A DNA stretch of 64,000 nucleotides. Source: Geodermatophilus ruber (GTDB lineage Bacteria > Actinomycetota > Actinomycetes > Mycobacteriales > Geodermatophilaceae). Below the pieces are notes generated by a model. The model worked only from the letters and a program-made list of their open reading frames with translations, searched no databases and was not told the DNA's origin. Location: positions 96,648-160,647 of the forward strand of contig NZ_FOSW01000014.1 of assembly GCF_900114385.1 (NCBI RefSeq). The letters are read 5' to 3'. Numbering within the stretch: position 1 is the first letter of the stretch; every line of letters begins with the position of its first letter. Position numbers and translations under genes: made by a program. Shown piece after piece: positions 11,718 to 19,486 of the stretch.

Positions 11718-12149
11718 TCAGGGGCGGAACCGGCCATGTCCGCCCCGGGAGGCGAGGTCCTGGAGGGCACGAGCGACCTCCTCCGGCGGCGCGCCCAGGT
11801 CGCGGCGCCCCAGGAGGATCAGCATCCCATCGTCGTCCGGCCCGGCGGCGGTGTCGAGCTCCAGCAGCCGGGACCGGACGCCGAGCCGCCGGGTCTCCCG
11901 TACCCCGACCCGCAGCTGCGGCCAGGGCAGCCGCACGGTGCCGGTCAGCGTCCGCACGGCGACCCCCGCCGGCCCCGCGGACAACCGGGGCCGCAGCAGC
12001 CGGTCACGGGCCGCCAGCGCCACGAGCAGCAGCGCCGCGCCACCGACCAGGAGGCGGCCGAGCGGGTCCAGCAGGACCGCGACCACGCCGAGCACCACGC
12101 CGGCGGCGGCGAGGACGGCGGTCTGCGCACCGGGTGCCGACCAGTCCAT
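11718..12149 (-). CDS. PH domain-containing membrane protein
   Basis: 143 residues from the ATG complementary to 12147-12149. Two hydrophobic segments (TAVLAAAGVVLGVVAVLL and LLVGGAALLLVALAA) precede a bacterial PH-like domain with RLSAGPAGVAVRTLTG and RLPWPQLRVGVRETRRLGV, the tryptophan-containing strand typical of this group. It ends with a Pro-Glu-rich helix. The position between cyclophilin/rhomboid and crgA corresponds to mycobacterial Rv0010c. It converges tail-to-tail with the rhomboid gene, with a 5-bp gap. Function unknown. Confidence 0.8.
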   Translation of the reverse strand: MDWSAPGAQTAVLAAAGVVLGVVAVLLDPLGRLLVGGAALLLVALAARDRLLRPRLSAGPAGVAVRTLTGTVRLPWPQLRVGVRETRRLGVRSRLLELDTAAGPDDDGMLILLGRRDLGAPPEEVARALQDLASRGGHGRFRP

Positions 12150-12261
12150 GCGGCCAGCTTTCCAGCACACCCCTCCCGGGGCGTGGCGAGGGCACAGGTA
12201 CGGGGACGTCCTACCATCGTCGCGGCGGGCGTGACGCCGCCCACGTCGATGAGGAGTGACC

Positions 12262-13419
12262 ATGCGAGACGCCGTCATCTGCGCCGCCGTGCGCACCCCG
12301 GTGGGCAAGCGCGGCGGAGGCCTGTCCGGCGTGCACGCCGTCGACCTCTCCGCGCACGTGCTCCAGGCCCTGGTGGAGCGGGCCGGCATCGACCCCGCCG
12401 CGGTGGACGACGTCTTCTGGGGGTGCGTGAGCCAGATCGGCGAGCAGACCTACAACGTGGGCCGCACCGCCGCCCTCGCCGCCGGGTGGCCGGAGTCGGT
12501 GCCCGGGACGACGATCGACCGGCAGTGCGGCTCCTCCCAGCAGGCGGTGGCCTTCGCCGCGGCCACGGTGATCAGCGGCCAGGCCGACGTCGTCGTCGCC
12601 GGCGGCGTGGAGTCGATGAGCCGGGTGCCGATGGGCTCCTCGGTGGGCGACGGCGCTGCCGGGCGCCCGCTGGGTCCGCGCTTCCTGGAGCGCTACGGCG
12701 TGGCGCCCAACCAGGGCGTGGGTGCCGAGATGATCGCCGAGCGCTGGGGCTTCTCCCGCACCCAGCTCGACGAGTTCTCCCTGGCCTCGCACGAGAAGGC
12801 GGCCAAGGCGCAGGCCGACGGCGCCTTCGACGAGGAGATCGTCCCTGTCACCACCCCCGACGGCACCGTGGTGCGCGCCGACGAGGGGATCCGCGCGGGC
12901 GGCACGCTGGAGAAGCTGGCCACGCTCAAGACCCCGTTCAAGGCCGATGGCGTCATCAGCGCCGGCAACGCCAGCCAGATCTCCGACGGCTCGGCTGCGC
13001 TGCTGGTCACCACCTCGGAGAAGGCCCGCGAGCTGGGTCTGCGCCCGCTGGTGCGCATCCACACCACCGTCATGGCCGGAGACGACCCGGTCATCATGCT
13101 CACCGCGCCGATCCCGGCGACGCAGAAGGTGCTGCAGCGCTCCGGGCTCGCCCTCGGCGACATCGGGGTGTTCGAGGTGAACGAGGCGTTCGCGCCGGTG
13201 CCGCTGGCCTGGCAGGTCGAGACCGGCGCCGACGGCGACCGGCTCAACCCCCGCGGCGGCGCGATCGCGCTGGGCCACCCGCTGGGCGGCTCGGGCGCCC
13301 GGATCATGACCACGCTGGTCCACAGCATGCTGGCCACCGGCACCCGCTACGGCCTGCAGACGATGTGCGAGGGCGGCGGGATGGCGAACGCGACGATCCT
13401 CGAGCTGCTGGACGCCTGA
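12262..13419 (+). CDS. Thiolase (acetyl-CoA C-acyltransferase)
   Basis: 385 residues. The ATG at 12262 was preferred over GTG 12256, which lies inside the GAGGAG ribosome-binding site. The nucleophilic cysteine sits in IDRQCGSSQQA near residue 89. The C-terminal catalytic block has FEVNEAFAPVPLAW, GGAIALGHPLGGSGARI (His) and MCEGGGMANATI (second Cys). These define a full-length degradative thiolase of the FadA/FadA5 type, which releases acetyl- or propionyl-CoA from 3-ketoacyl-CoA. No beta-oxidation partner is adjacent, so the substrate is open. A strong hairpin follows the stop. Confidence 0.93.
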   Translation: MRDAVICAAVRTPVGKRGGGLSGVHAVDLSAHVLQALVERAGIDPAAVDDVFWGCVSQIGEQTYNVGRTAALAAGWPESVPGTTIDRQCGSSQQAVAFAAATVISGQADVVVAGGVESMSRVPMGSSVGDGAAGRPLGPRFLERYGVAPNQGVGAEMIAERWGFSRTQLDEFSLASHEKAAKAQADGAFDEEIVPVTTPDGTVVRADEGIRAGGTLEKLATLKTPFKADGVISAGNASQISDGSAALLVTTSEKARELGLRPLVRIHTTVMAGDDPVIMLTAPIPATQKVLQRSGLALGDIGVFEVNEAFAPVPLAWQVETGADGDRLNPRGGAIALGHPLGGSGARIMTTLVHSMLATGTRYGLQTMCEGGGMANATILELLDA

Positions 13420-13433
13420 GTCCACAGCCCCCC

Positions 13434-13474
13434 GACGGCAGCCCCCGGTCCGCCGTGGACCGGGGGCTGCCGTC
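13434..13474 (+). terminator. Thiolase terminator
   Basis: An 18-bp perfect inverted repeat (13434-13451 with 13457-13474) around a 5-base loop, 14 bp after the thiolase stop. It is very GC-rich without a long T run, as usual for actinobacterial terminators. Confidence 0.8.
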
Positions 13475-13838
13475 GTCCTGGGGACAACCGGTGCGCCTAG
13501 CGGCATCTGCCGTGGTCACGCCGCGTGTCGACCGTCCGGCGGCGGGGTACGGAGGCGCCGAGGTGATCGTCCGGAGCGTGGCTCCATGTCGACTCATCCA
13601 CAGTTGGGTACACAGCTGGGGACGGACTTGCACCGGTGTAGTTACCCATGTGCCGTTCCCGTCACACCCGTACCACCGACAGAAAAACCGCAGGTCAGCG
13701 GCGTTCGGTCGAACATTCGTTCTCCACATCCGGTGGACAACTCTGGGGGTAGCGCGCTTTGTCGACCTGTGGACGACGAGGTGGGCTGTGCACAGCGCGG
13801 CCGTCGTCCCGCTGCGAGTGGGGTAGCCCGCCGAACGT
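13475..13838. other. Gene-free tract with DnaA-box-like motifs
   Basis: About 360 bp lie between two terminators with no convincing ORF on either strand. It is less GC-rich than its surroundings. It contains four close matches to the actinobacterial DnaA box (consensus TTGTCCACA): TCATCCACA at 13594-13602, TTCTCCACA at 13720-13728, the complement of TTGTCCACC at 13732-13740 and the complement of TCGTCCACA at 13768-13776. Weaker matches occur at 13418-13426 and 13479-13487. A LexA-like box overlaps the second motif. It could be a DnaA-binding or titration site, or an untranslated RNA locus. Confidence 0.5.
13709..13723. promoter_or_regulatory. LexA/SOS-like box
   Basis: TCGAACATTCGTTCT has the actinobacterial SOS box pattern (CGAAC-N4-GTTC). 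It differs from a perfect CGAAC-N4-GTTCG only in the last base. No ORF of convincing quality starts just downstream on either strand, so the regulated transcript is unknown. Confidence 0.45.
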
Positions 13839-13878
13839 GCCGGAGGCCCCCGTCCCGGCGGGGACGGGGGCCTCCGGC
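13839..13878 (-). terminator. crgA terminator
   Basis: An 18-bp perfect inverted repeat (13839-13856 with 13861-13878) with a 4-base loop, 15 bp beyond the crgA stop on the minus strand. Confidence 0.8.
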
Positions 13879-13893
13879 GAGGTTCGACGGCGG

Positions 13894-14166
13894 TCAGCGC
13901 CAGCGCATCGACATCACCAGGCCGGCCACCATCAGGCCGAAGCCGATCGCGAAGTTCCACGCGTTCAGCGACACCATGAAGGGGATGTTCTCCCCGGCCA
14001 CGTAGTACACGACGATCCACAGCAGGCCCAGAAGCATGAGCGCGACCATGACCGGGGCGTACCAGCGCGGGCTGGGCGTGGCCGCCCGCGCGGCCGCTGT
14101 CCCCGACTGCAGCGCACCCTGCGGCGGCGTGTAGACCGACTTCTTGCGCACCTTGGACTTGGGCAC
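13894..14166 (-). CDS. crgA: Cell division protein CrgA
   Basis: 90 residues. GTG start complementary to 14164-14166, beginning (M)PKSKVRKKSVYTPP, the conserved CrgA N-terminus. Two membrane helices follow (APVMVALMLLGLLWIVVYYV and NFAIGFGLMVAGLVMSMRWR), with the conserved loop AGENIPFMVSLNAWN between them. CrgA is an actinobacterial divisome membrane protein that interacts with FtsZ and penicillin-binding proteins and helps recruit the septal machinery. It is divergent from the DUF881 gene, 69 bp apart. This is the same neighbourhood as mycobacterial Rv0011c. Confidence 0.95.
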   Translation of the reverse strand: MPKSKVRKKSVYTPPQGALQSGTAAARAATPSPRWYAPVMVALMLLGLLWIVVYYVAGENIPFMVSLNAWNFAIGFGLMVAGLVMSMRWR

Positions 14167-14235
14167 CGTGCGAACTCCCTCCGGGGCCGGTTCGTCGCTG
14201 CCGGCCGAGACTGCCCTCCAGCCTAAGCTGGAACG

Positions 14236-14997
14236 GTGCTCGTGGTCCGCAGCCTGACCCGCCAGCGGGGTCGGTCGGCCTGGGCGGCGCTGGTCCCGGT
14301 GGTCGCCCTCGCCGCCGGCCTGCTGTTCGCGACCTCCAGCCAGACGGCTCAGGGCGGCGATCTGCGCGCCGGGGAGACCACCGAGCTGTCGGTCCTCATC
14401 GCCCAGCGCGAGCAGGTGCTGGCCCAGCAGCAGCAGCAACTGGCGGCCCTGCGCGCCCGGGCGCAGCAGCTGACCGACCAGGCGGCTACCCGCAACGGGG
14501 ACGTGGCCGCGGCCCAGGCCGACGGTGACAGCGGGCTGCTGTCGGCCGGTCTGGTGGCCCTGCGCGGGCCGGGGGTGGAGATCACCCTCGACGACGCGCC
14601 CCGCCGTCCCGACCGCGCGCTGCCGGCCGGCGCCCGCCCCGACGACGTCGTGATCCACCAGTCCGACGTGCAGGCCGTGGTGAACGCGGTGTGGGCCGCC
14701 GGCGCCGACGGCGTGGCGATCATGGACCAGCGGCTGATCGCCACCAGCGCGGTCCGCTGCGTGGGCAACGTGCTGCTCCTGCAGGGCCGGACCTACTCGC
14801 CGCCGTTCGTCGTCACCGCGATCGGCGACGCCGCGGCCATCCGCGCCCATCTGGCCGCCTCCCCCCAGGTGGCGGTGTTCGAGCAGGCGGTGGAGGACTA
14901 CGGGCTGGGCTTCGCGGTCCGCGAGCGTCCGGCGGTGTCGGTGCCCGCCTACGATGGCCCCCTGGGCTTGCAGCACGCCACCGCCGTCGGGGAGTGA
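14236..14997 (+). CDS. DUF881 family membrane protein
   Basis: 253 residues from a GTG at 14236. An N-terminal signal anchor (AWAALVPVVALAAGLLFATSS) leads to a Gln/Leu-rich coiled coil (QREQVLAQQQQQLAALRARAQ). The DUF881 domain follows with ALRGPGVEITLDDAP, VIHQSDVQAVVNAVWAAGA, AIMDQRLI and the C-terminal LGFAVRER region. The domain lies outside the membrane. The family accompanies crgA and pabA across actinobacteria (Rv0012 position) and is presumed to act in division or envelope assembly, but no activity is established. Confidence 0.9.
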   Translation: MLVVRSLTRQRGRSAWAALVPVVALAAGLLFATSSQTAQGGDLRAGETTELSVLIAQREQVLAQQQQQLAALRARAQQLTDQAATRNGDVAAAQADGDSGLLSAGLVALRGPGVEITLDDAPRRPDRALPAGARPDDVVIHQSDVQAVVNAVWAAGADGVAIMDQRLIATSAVRCVGNVLLLQGRTYSPPFVVTAIGDAAAIRAHLAASPQVAVFEQAVEDYGLGFAVRERPAVSVPAYDGPLGLQHATAVGE

Positions 14998-15080
14998 TCG
15001 CGCGGGCGTGCGCACCCGGAACGGGCACGCCGCAGCCGGGGCGGGTCCTGCCGCCGTCCACCGGAGAGATCGAGCCCGCC

Positions 15081-15728
15081 GTGAGCCGTCCCGTCCTCGT
15101 CGTCGACAACTTCGACAGCTTCGTCTACAACCTGGTCCAGTACCTGGGCCAGCTGGGCGTGCGCTGCATCGTCCGGCGCAACGACGCCGTCACCGTCGAC
15201 GAGCTGCCCGGTCTCGACGTCGCCGGCGTGCTGCTCTCCCCCGGACCGGGGACGCCGGCGGACGCCGGGGTGACCGTGCCGATGGTGCGGGCCGCGGCCG
15301 CGGCCGGGACGCCGGTGCTCGGCGTCTGCCTCGGCCACCAGGCGATCGCCGAGGCCTTCGGGGCGGAGGTGGTCCGTGCGCCCGAACTGCTCCACGGCAA
15401 GACCAGCCAGGTGCTGCACTCCGGGGCGGGGGTGCTCGCCGGCCTGCCGTCCCCGTTCACCGCCACCCGGTACCACTCGCTGGCCGTGGACCGGGCGACG
15501 GTGCCCGACGAGCTCGAGGTCACCGGGTCCACGGAGTCGGGGATCGTCATGGCGCTGCGGCACCGGGAGCTGCCGGTGGAGGGCGTGCAGTTCCACCCCG
15601 AGTCGGTGCTCACCGAGGGCGGCCACCGGATGCTCGCCAATTGGCTGTCGGCGTGCGGCCTGACGCCCGACCCGGCGGCCGTGGCGGCGGCCACGGCCGC
15701 CGCCCAGCGGCTCGCAGCGGCCGTCTGA
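15081..15728 (+). CDS. Glutamine amidotransferase, anthranilate/aminodeoxychorismate synthase component II
   Basis: 215 residues from a GTG at 15081. Class I glutamine amidotransferase: DNFDSFVYNLVQYLG at the N-terminus, LLSPGPGTP (oxyanion), the nucleophile Cys in GVCLGHQAIAEAFG and the His-Glu pair in FHPESVLTEGG. It supplies ammonia to a chorismate-using partner (TrpE for anthranilate or PabB for aminodeoxychorismate). No partner is in the window, so trpG and pabA cannot be separated by context. It lies 83 bp after DUF881 and converges on pknB across a shared hairpin, as in mycobacteria (Rv0013). Confidence 0.93.
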   Translation: MSRPVLVVDNFDSFVYNLVQYLGQLGVRCIVRRNDAVTVDELPGLDVAGVLLSPGPGTPADAGVTVPMVRAAAAAGTPVLGVCLGHQAIAEAFGAEVVRAPELLHGKTSQVLHSGAGVLAGLPSPFTATRYHSLAVDRATVPDELEVTGSTESGIVMALRHRELPVEGVQFHPESVLTEGGHRMLANWLSACGLTPDPAAVAAATAAAQRLAAAV

Positions 15729-15742
15729 CCGGTCCCGGTACG

Positions 15743-15779
15743 ACGAAGGGCTCCTCCCCGATCGGGAGGAGCCCTTCGT
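15743..15779. terminator. Bidirectional terminator pabA/pknB
   Basis: A 16-bp perfect stem (15743-15758 with 15764-15779) and 5-base loop between the convergent stops of the amidotransferase and pknB genes. Confidence 0.85.
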
Positions 15780-15789
15780 GCGTCTGAGG

Positions 15790-17580
15790 TCAGTCGAGCA
15801 GACCCGGCATGCCCTCCTGGTTGAGCCCCGCGGTCGGGGTGGCCGTGGGGGTCGGCGTGGGCGTGGGGGTCGGGGTGGGGGTGGCCGGCGGCGTGGTCTC
15901 CGTCGAGGGCACCGGGACGGCGACCAGCAGCACGATCTCGTCGCCGGCGGCGGCCTGGTTGCCGGCGCCCGGCTCGGTGCCGACCGCCTCGCCGGGGGCG
16001 ACGTCGTCGCTCTCGGAGTTCTGCACGGTGATGTTGGTGAAGCCGGCGTCGGCGAGGATGCGCCGCGCGGTCTCCGCGTCCTGTCCCCGCACGTCGGGGA
16101 TCTCCACGTCGCCGTCGGAGACCTGCAGCGTGATCCGGGTGGCCGGATCCACCTGCTCGCCCTGGCCGGGGTTCACGTCGACCACCTCACCCTCGGGCTC
16201 GGCCGAGTCCACCTGGGTGGTGTCGACGCTGCTGAAGCCGGCGTTCTCGAGCGCGGTGCGGGCGTCGTCGACGTCCAGGCCCTTCACCGGCGGGACGGTG
16301 ATCGTGTCCACGCCGCCACCCACCACGAGGTCCACCTTGCTGTCGGGGTCGACCTGCGCGCCGCCGGCCGGGTTGGTGCTGAGCACCCGGCCCTCCTCCG
16401 CCTCCGTGCTCGGCTGGACGCTCACGTCCCCGACGGTCAGCCCGGCCTCGGTGAGCGCGGCCCGCGCGTCGTCCTCCAGCTCGCCGGTGACGTCGGGCAC
16501 CGCGATCTGCGCGACCGCGGGCGGCTCCTCCTCGCCGCCGCCGCCCAGCAGCAGGACGGCGGTGAGGACCCCGCCGAGGAGTACCAGCGCGCCGACGACG
16601 GCGGCGATGACCCGGTTGCGCCTGCGCCGGCGGCCGGGGTGGTCGTCGGCGTCCCAGTCGCCCTCGGGGTAGCCGGCGGGGGCGGCGCCGAGGATCGTCG
16701 TCTTCTCGGCGTCGTTCATGACCGGGGTGGCCTCGACCCGCTGGCCGGCCAGGGCCCGCAGCAGGTCGTTGCGCATGTCCGCGGCCGACTGGTAGCGGTT
16801 GGCCGGGTTCTTGCTCATCGACTTGAGCAGGATCGCGTCCAGCTCCGGCGGGATGGCCGGGTTGATCGACGACGGCAGCCGCGGGTCCTCCCGCACGTGC
16901 TGATAGGCCACCGCGACCGGGGAGTCGCCGGTGAACGGCGGCGCCCCGGTGACCAGCTCGTAGAGCAGGCAGCCCACCGAGTACACGTCGGAGCGGGCGT
17001 CGACGCCCTCGCCGCGGGCCTGTTCCGGGGACAGGTACTGCGCGGTGCCGATGACCGCGGCGGTGGAGGTCATCGTGGCGGCGGAGTCGGAGACCGCCCG
17101 GGCGATGCCGAAGTCCATCACCTTGACCCCGCCCTGGGGCGTGATCATCACGTTCCCGGGCTTCACGTCCCGGTGAACGATGCCGTTGCGGTGGCTGAAG
17201 TCGAGGGCGCCGCAGATGTCGGCGGCCAGGCTCATCGCCCGCTCCGGGGAGAGCACCCCCTCGCTGCGCAGCACGTCGCGCAGCGTCTGGCCCTCGACGT
17301 ACTCCATGACGATGTACGGAGTGGCGCCGTTCGCCGTCCGGTCCTCGCCGGTGTCGTACACCGCGACGATCGCCGGGTGGTTGAGCGAGGCGGCGGCCTG
17401 CGCCTCCCGGCGGAACCGGACCTGGAAGGAGGGGTCCCGGGCCAGGTCGCTGCGCAGCACCTTGACCGCCACCTCGCGGCCCAGCCGAAGGTCCCGGCCC
17501 CGGTGCACCTCGGCCATGCCCCCGCGCCCCAGCACCCCGCCGATCTCGTAGCGCTCACCGAGCACCTGCGGCGTGGTCAT
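15790..17580 (-). CDS. pknB: Ser/Thr protein kinase PknB with PASTA domains
   Basis: 596 residues. Kinase domain with glycine loop GRGGMAEV (18-25), VAVK (Lys40), [11 protein letters not shown] and the activation loop TMTSTAAVIGTAQYLSPEQ. A juxtamembrane region, a single TM near 320-340 and three extracellular PASTA domains follow (starting VPDVTGEL, VPPVKGLD and IPDVRGQD), then a Pro-Thr dipeptide tail. Mycobacterial PknB has four PASTA domains, so this one is shorter by one. It senses muropeptides or lipid II and phosphorylates cell-wall and division proteins. It is the last gene of the fhaA-to-pknB operon, 133 bp after pknA. Confidence 0.96.
   Translation of the reverse strand: MTTPQVLGERYEIGGVLGRGGMAEVHRGRDLRLGREVAVKVLRSDLARDPSFQVRFRREAQAAASLNHPAIVAVYDTGEDRTANGATPYIVMEYVEGQTLRDVLRSEGVLSPERAMSLAADICGALDFSHRNGIVHRDVKPGNVMITPQGGVKVMDFGIARAVSDSAATMTSTAAVIGTAQYLSPEQARGEGVDARSDVYSVGCLLYELVTGAPPFTGDSPVAVAYQHVREDPRLPSSINPAIPPELDAILLKSMSKNPANRYQSAADMRNDLLRALAGQRVEATPVMNDAEKTTILGAAPAGYPEGDWDADDHPGRRRRRNRVIAAVVGALVLLGGVLTAVLLLGGGGEEEPPAVAQIAVPDVTGELEDDARAALTEAGLTVGDVSVQPSTEAEEGRVLSTNPAGGAQVDPDSKVDLVVGGGVDTITVPPVKGLDVDDARTALENAGFSSVDTTQVDSAEPEGEVVDVNPGQGEQVDPATRITLQVSDGDVEIPDVRGQDAETARRILADAGFTNITVQNSESDDVAPGEAVGTEPGAGNQAAAGDEIVLLVAVPVPSTETTPPATPTPTPTPTPTPTATPTAGLNQEGMPGLLD
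15834..15890. repeat. Pro-Thr coding tandem repeat in pknB
   Basis: Short GTGGGCGTGGGGGTCGG-type units (plus strand) encode the PTPTPT tail of PknB. Repeat units of six bases would keep the frame if copy number changed. Confidence 0.6.
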
Positions 17581-17713
17581 CGGAGGTCCTCTCGGGCGGT
17601 GCGGGGCGGCGTCCAGCGGGCACGGGGATGCGCGGGAGCGCGGCGGACGGGCGGGCCGGCGGGCAGCCTAACCGCTGGAGCGGCCGCATCCCGGGCGGCG
17701 CGAGCGGGCGGGA

Positions 17714-19486
17714 TCACTCGCTCTGCCCCTGCGGCGCCTGCTCCCCGCCCTCGCCCGGCTGGCCGGGCAGCACGGTGCCCGTGGCCGTCGGGCTCCCGGG
17801 CAGGGTCGTGGTCGGCGCCGGGGGCTCGCTGGTGGTCGGTGTCGGTGCGGCGCTGGTCGGTGTCGGTGCGGCGCTGGTGGGTGTCGGTGCGGCGCTGGTG
17901 GGTGTCGACGGGGCGCTGGTCGTCGGCGCCGCGGGCTCCTCCTCGTCCGTGCCGCCCCCGCCGTCGTCCTGCCCGGTGTCGGGGGTGAAGTCGTCCGGCG
18001 CGACGAACAGGATCACCGTGTCGCCCCGGCTGAGCTCGCCTCGCACCGGGTCGGTGGTGACGACGTCGCCCTCGTCCAGCGCGATGCCGGCCGCGCGGAC
18101 CTGGTCCTCGTCGGCCTGCTCCTGGGTGACCAGCAGCCCCTGACCTTCCAGCTCGGCCTGGACCTCGTCGGCGTTGCGGCCGGCCAGCGCCGCCGCGTCG
18201 ATGCTGACCGTCCCGCCCGGCGTCGTGGCCGCGCTGGTCGCCGGCGCGGTGGTGCGGTCCGGCGTCGTGGTCCCGGCGTCGTCGCCGCGGAGGGCCAGCC
18301 AGGTCCCCCCGGCGAGCAGGGCCAGCAGCACCAGCGCGGCGACCAGCCAGGCCCAGCGGCGCCGGCCCCCGCGGCCGCGCGTGCCGTGCCGACCAACCCG
18401 GCCGCCTCCGCCGTCCCCGGACGGCGGGCCGGACCAGCCGTCCCCGTCGTCCTGGGCGCGCTGCAGCGGGGGCATGGTGCGCGGCGCCGTCCCCGGCCCC
18501 CCGGCCGGGGCCATGCCCAGGACCTGGGTGCGGTTGCCGCCGAGGTCCTCCACCAGCTCGGTGCGGGCGGTGGCCGAGCCATCGCCGTGCCCGGCCGGCG
18601 TGGTGGTCGGGCCGCCTGCGGCCACGGGCCCGGCGGCGAGCCCGTGGCCGGAGGCCACCGAGCGGATGGCGGCGGCGAACGCGGCGCCGTCGGCGAACCG
18701 GTCGGCGGGGTCCTTGGCCAGCGCCCGCTCGATCAGCAGCCGCACCGCGGGCGGCACGTGCGCCGGCAGCGGCGGCGGCGGCCGGTTGATGTGGGCGAGC
18801 GCGACGGCCACCTGGGAGGTGCCGTCGAACGGGCGGCCACCCGTGAGGCACTCGTAGCCGACGACGCCGAGGGAGTAGACGTCGGAGGCGGCGGTGACAT
18901 CGAACCCCTGCGCCTGCTCCGGCGACAGGTACTGCGCGGTGCCGACGACCATGCCGGTGCGGGTCAGCGGGGTGGCGTCCCGGGCCCGGGCGATGCCGAA
19001 GTCGGTCAGCTTCACCACGCCGTCCGGGCGCACGATCAGGTTCCCCGGCTTGATGTCGCGGTGGACGACGCCGGCGCGGTGCGCCGCCGACAGCCCGTCG
19101 GCGGCCTGACCGAGGACGTGCAGCGTCCAGTCGACGGGGAGCGTGCCCTCCTCGTGGAGGATCGTGACCAGCGGCTTGCCCTCGACCAGTTCCATGACGA
19201 GGAACGCCAGCCGCTGATCCGGGAGCCGCTCGTCCTCGGTGGTCTCGCCGTAGTCGTAGACCGAGGCGATGTTGGGGTGGCTCAGCGCCGCGGTGTGCCG
19301 GGCCTCGTTGCGGAAGCGCGCCACGAAGCTCGGGTCGCCGGTGAACTCGCTGCGCAGCACCTTCGCGGCGACGACGCGGTCGAGCACCCGGTCGCGGGCC
19401 CGCCACACCTCGCCCATGCCGCCGGTGGCGATGGGGGCGGTGATCTCGTAGCGGCCGGCGAGGACGGTGCCGGTGGACAACGCCAT
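17714..19486 (-). CDS. pknA: Ser/Thr protein kinase PknA-type
   Basis: 590 residues. The kinase core has ATGGMGEV, VAAKVL, HRDIKPGN, DFGIARA and GTAQYLSPEQ. A long Gly/Pro linker precedes a single TM near 375-398 (WAWLVAALVLLALLAGGTWL). Outside is one PASTA-like unit (LAGRNADEVQAELEGQGLLV ... RGDTVILFV) and a Ser/Thr/Pro tail with 7-residue SAAPTPT repeats. Mycobacterial PknA is shorter and has no PASTA domain, so this is an extended form. The ATG overlaps the pbpA stop by one base, so translation is probably coupled. It phosphorylates division and peptidoglycan-synthesis factors. Confidence 0.93.
   Translation of the reverse strand: MALSTGTVLAGRYEITAPIATGGMGEVWRARDRVLDRVVAAKVLRSEFTGDPSFVARFRNEARHTAALSHPNIASVYDYGETTEDERLPDQRLAFLVMELVEGKPLVTILHEEGTLPVDWTLHVLGQAADGLSAAHRAGVVHRDIKPGNLIVRPDGVVKLTDFGIARARDATPLTRTGMVVGTAQYLSPEQAQGFDVTAASDVYSLGVVGYECLTGGRPFDGTSQVAVALAHINRPPPPLPAHVPPAVRLLIERALAKDPADRFADGAAFAAAIRSVASGHGLAAGPVAAGGPTTTPAGHGDGSATARTELVEDLGGNRTQVLGMAPAGGPGTAPRTMPPLQRAQDDGDGWSGPPSGDGGGGRVGRHGTRGRGGRRRWAWLVAALVLLALLAGGTWLALRGDDAGTTTPDRTTAPATSAATTPGGTVSIDAAALAGRNADEVQAELEGQGLLVTQEQADEDQVRAAGIALDEGDVVTTDPVRGELSRGDTVILFVAPDDFTPDTGQDDGGGGTDEEEPAAPTTSAPSTPTSAAPTPTSAAPTPTSAAPTPTTSEPPAPTTTLPGSPTATGTVLPGQPGEGGEQAPQGQSE
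17837..17915. repeat. 21-bp tandem repeat in pknA tail
   Basis: About four units of GTCGGTGTCGGTGCGGCGCTG (plus strand, minor variants) encode SAAPTPT heptads in the extracellular tail. Being in multiples of three, expansion or loss would alter tail length without a frameshift. Confidence 0.75.

Noticed and set aside
13475..13838. Calling the DnaA-box cluster the replication origin
   Set aside because: There are only four good boxes, no dnaA or dnaN is nearby and there is no clear AT-rich unwinding region. It is kept as a DnaA-box-like tract only.
15778..17988. Plus-strand frame of 736 codons opposite pknB
   Set aside because: Antisense shadow of kinase and PASTA coding sequence, full of RRGRG and VGVGV patterns.
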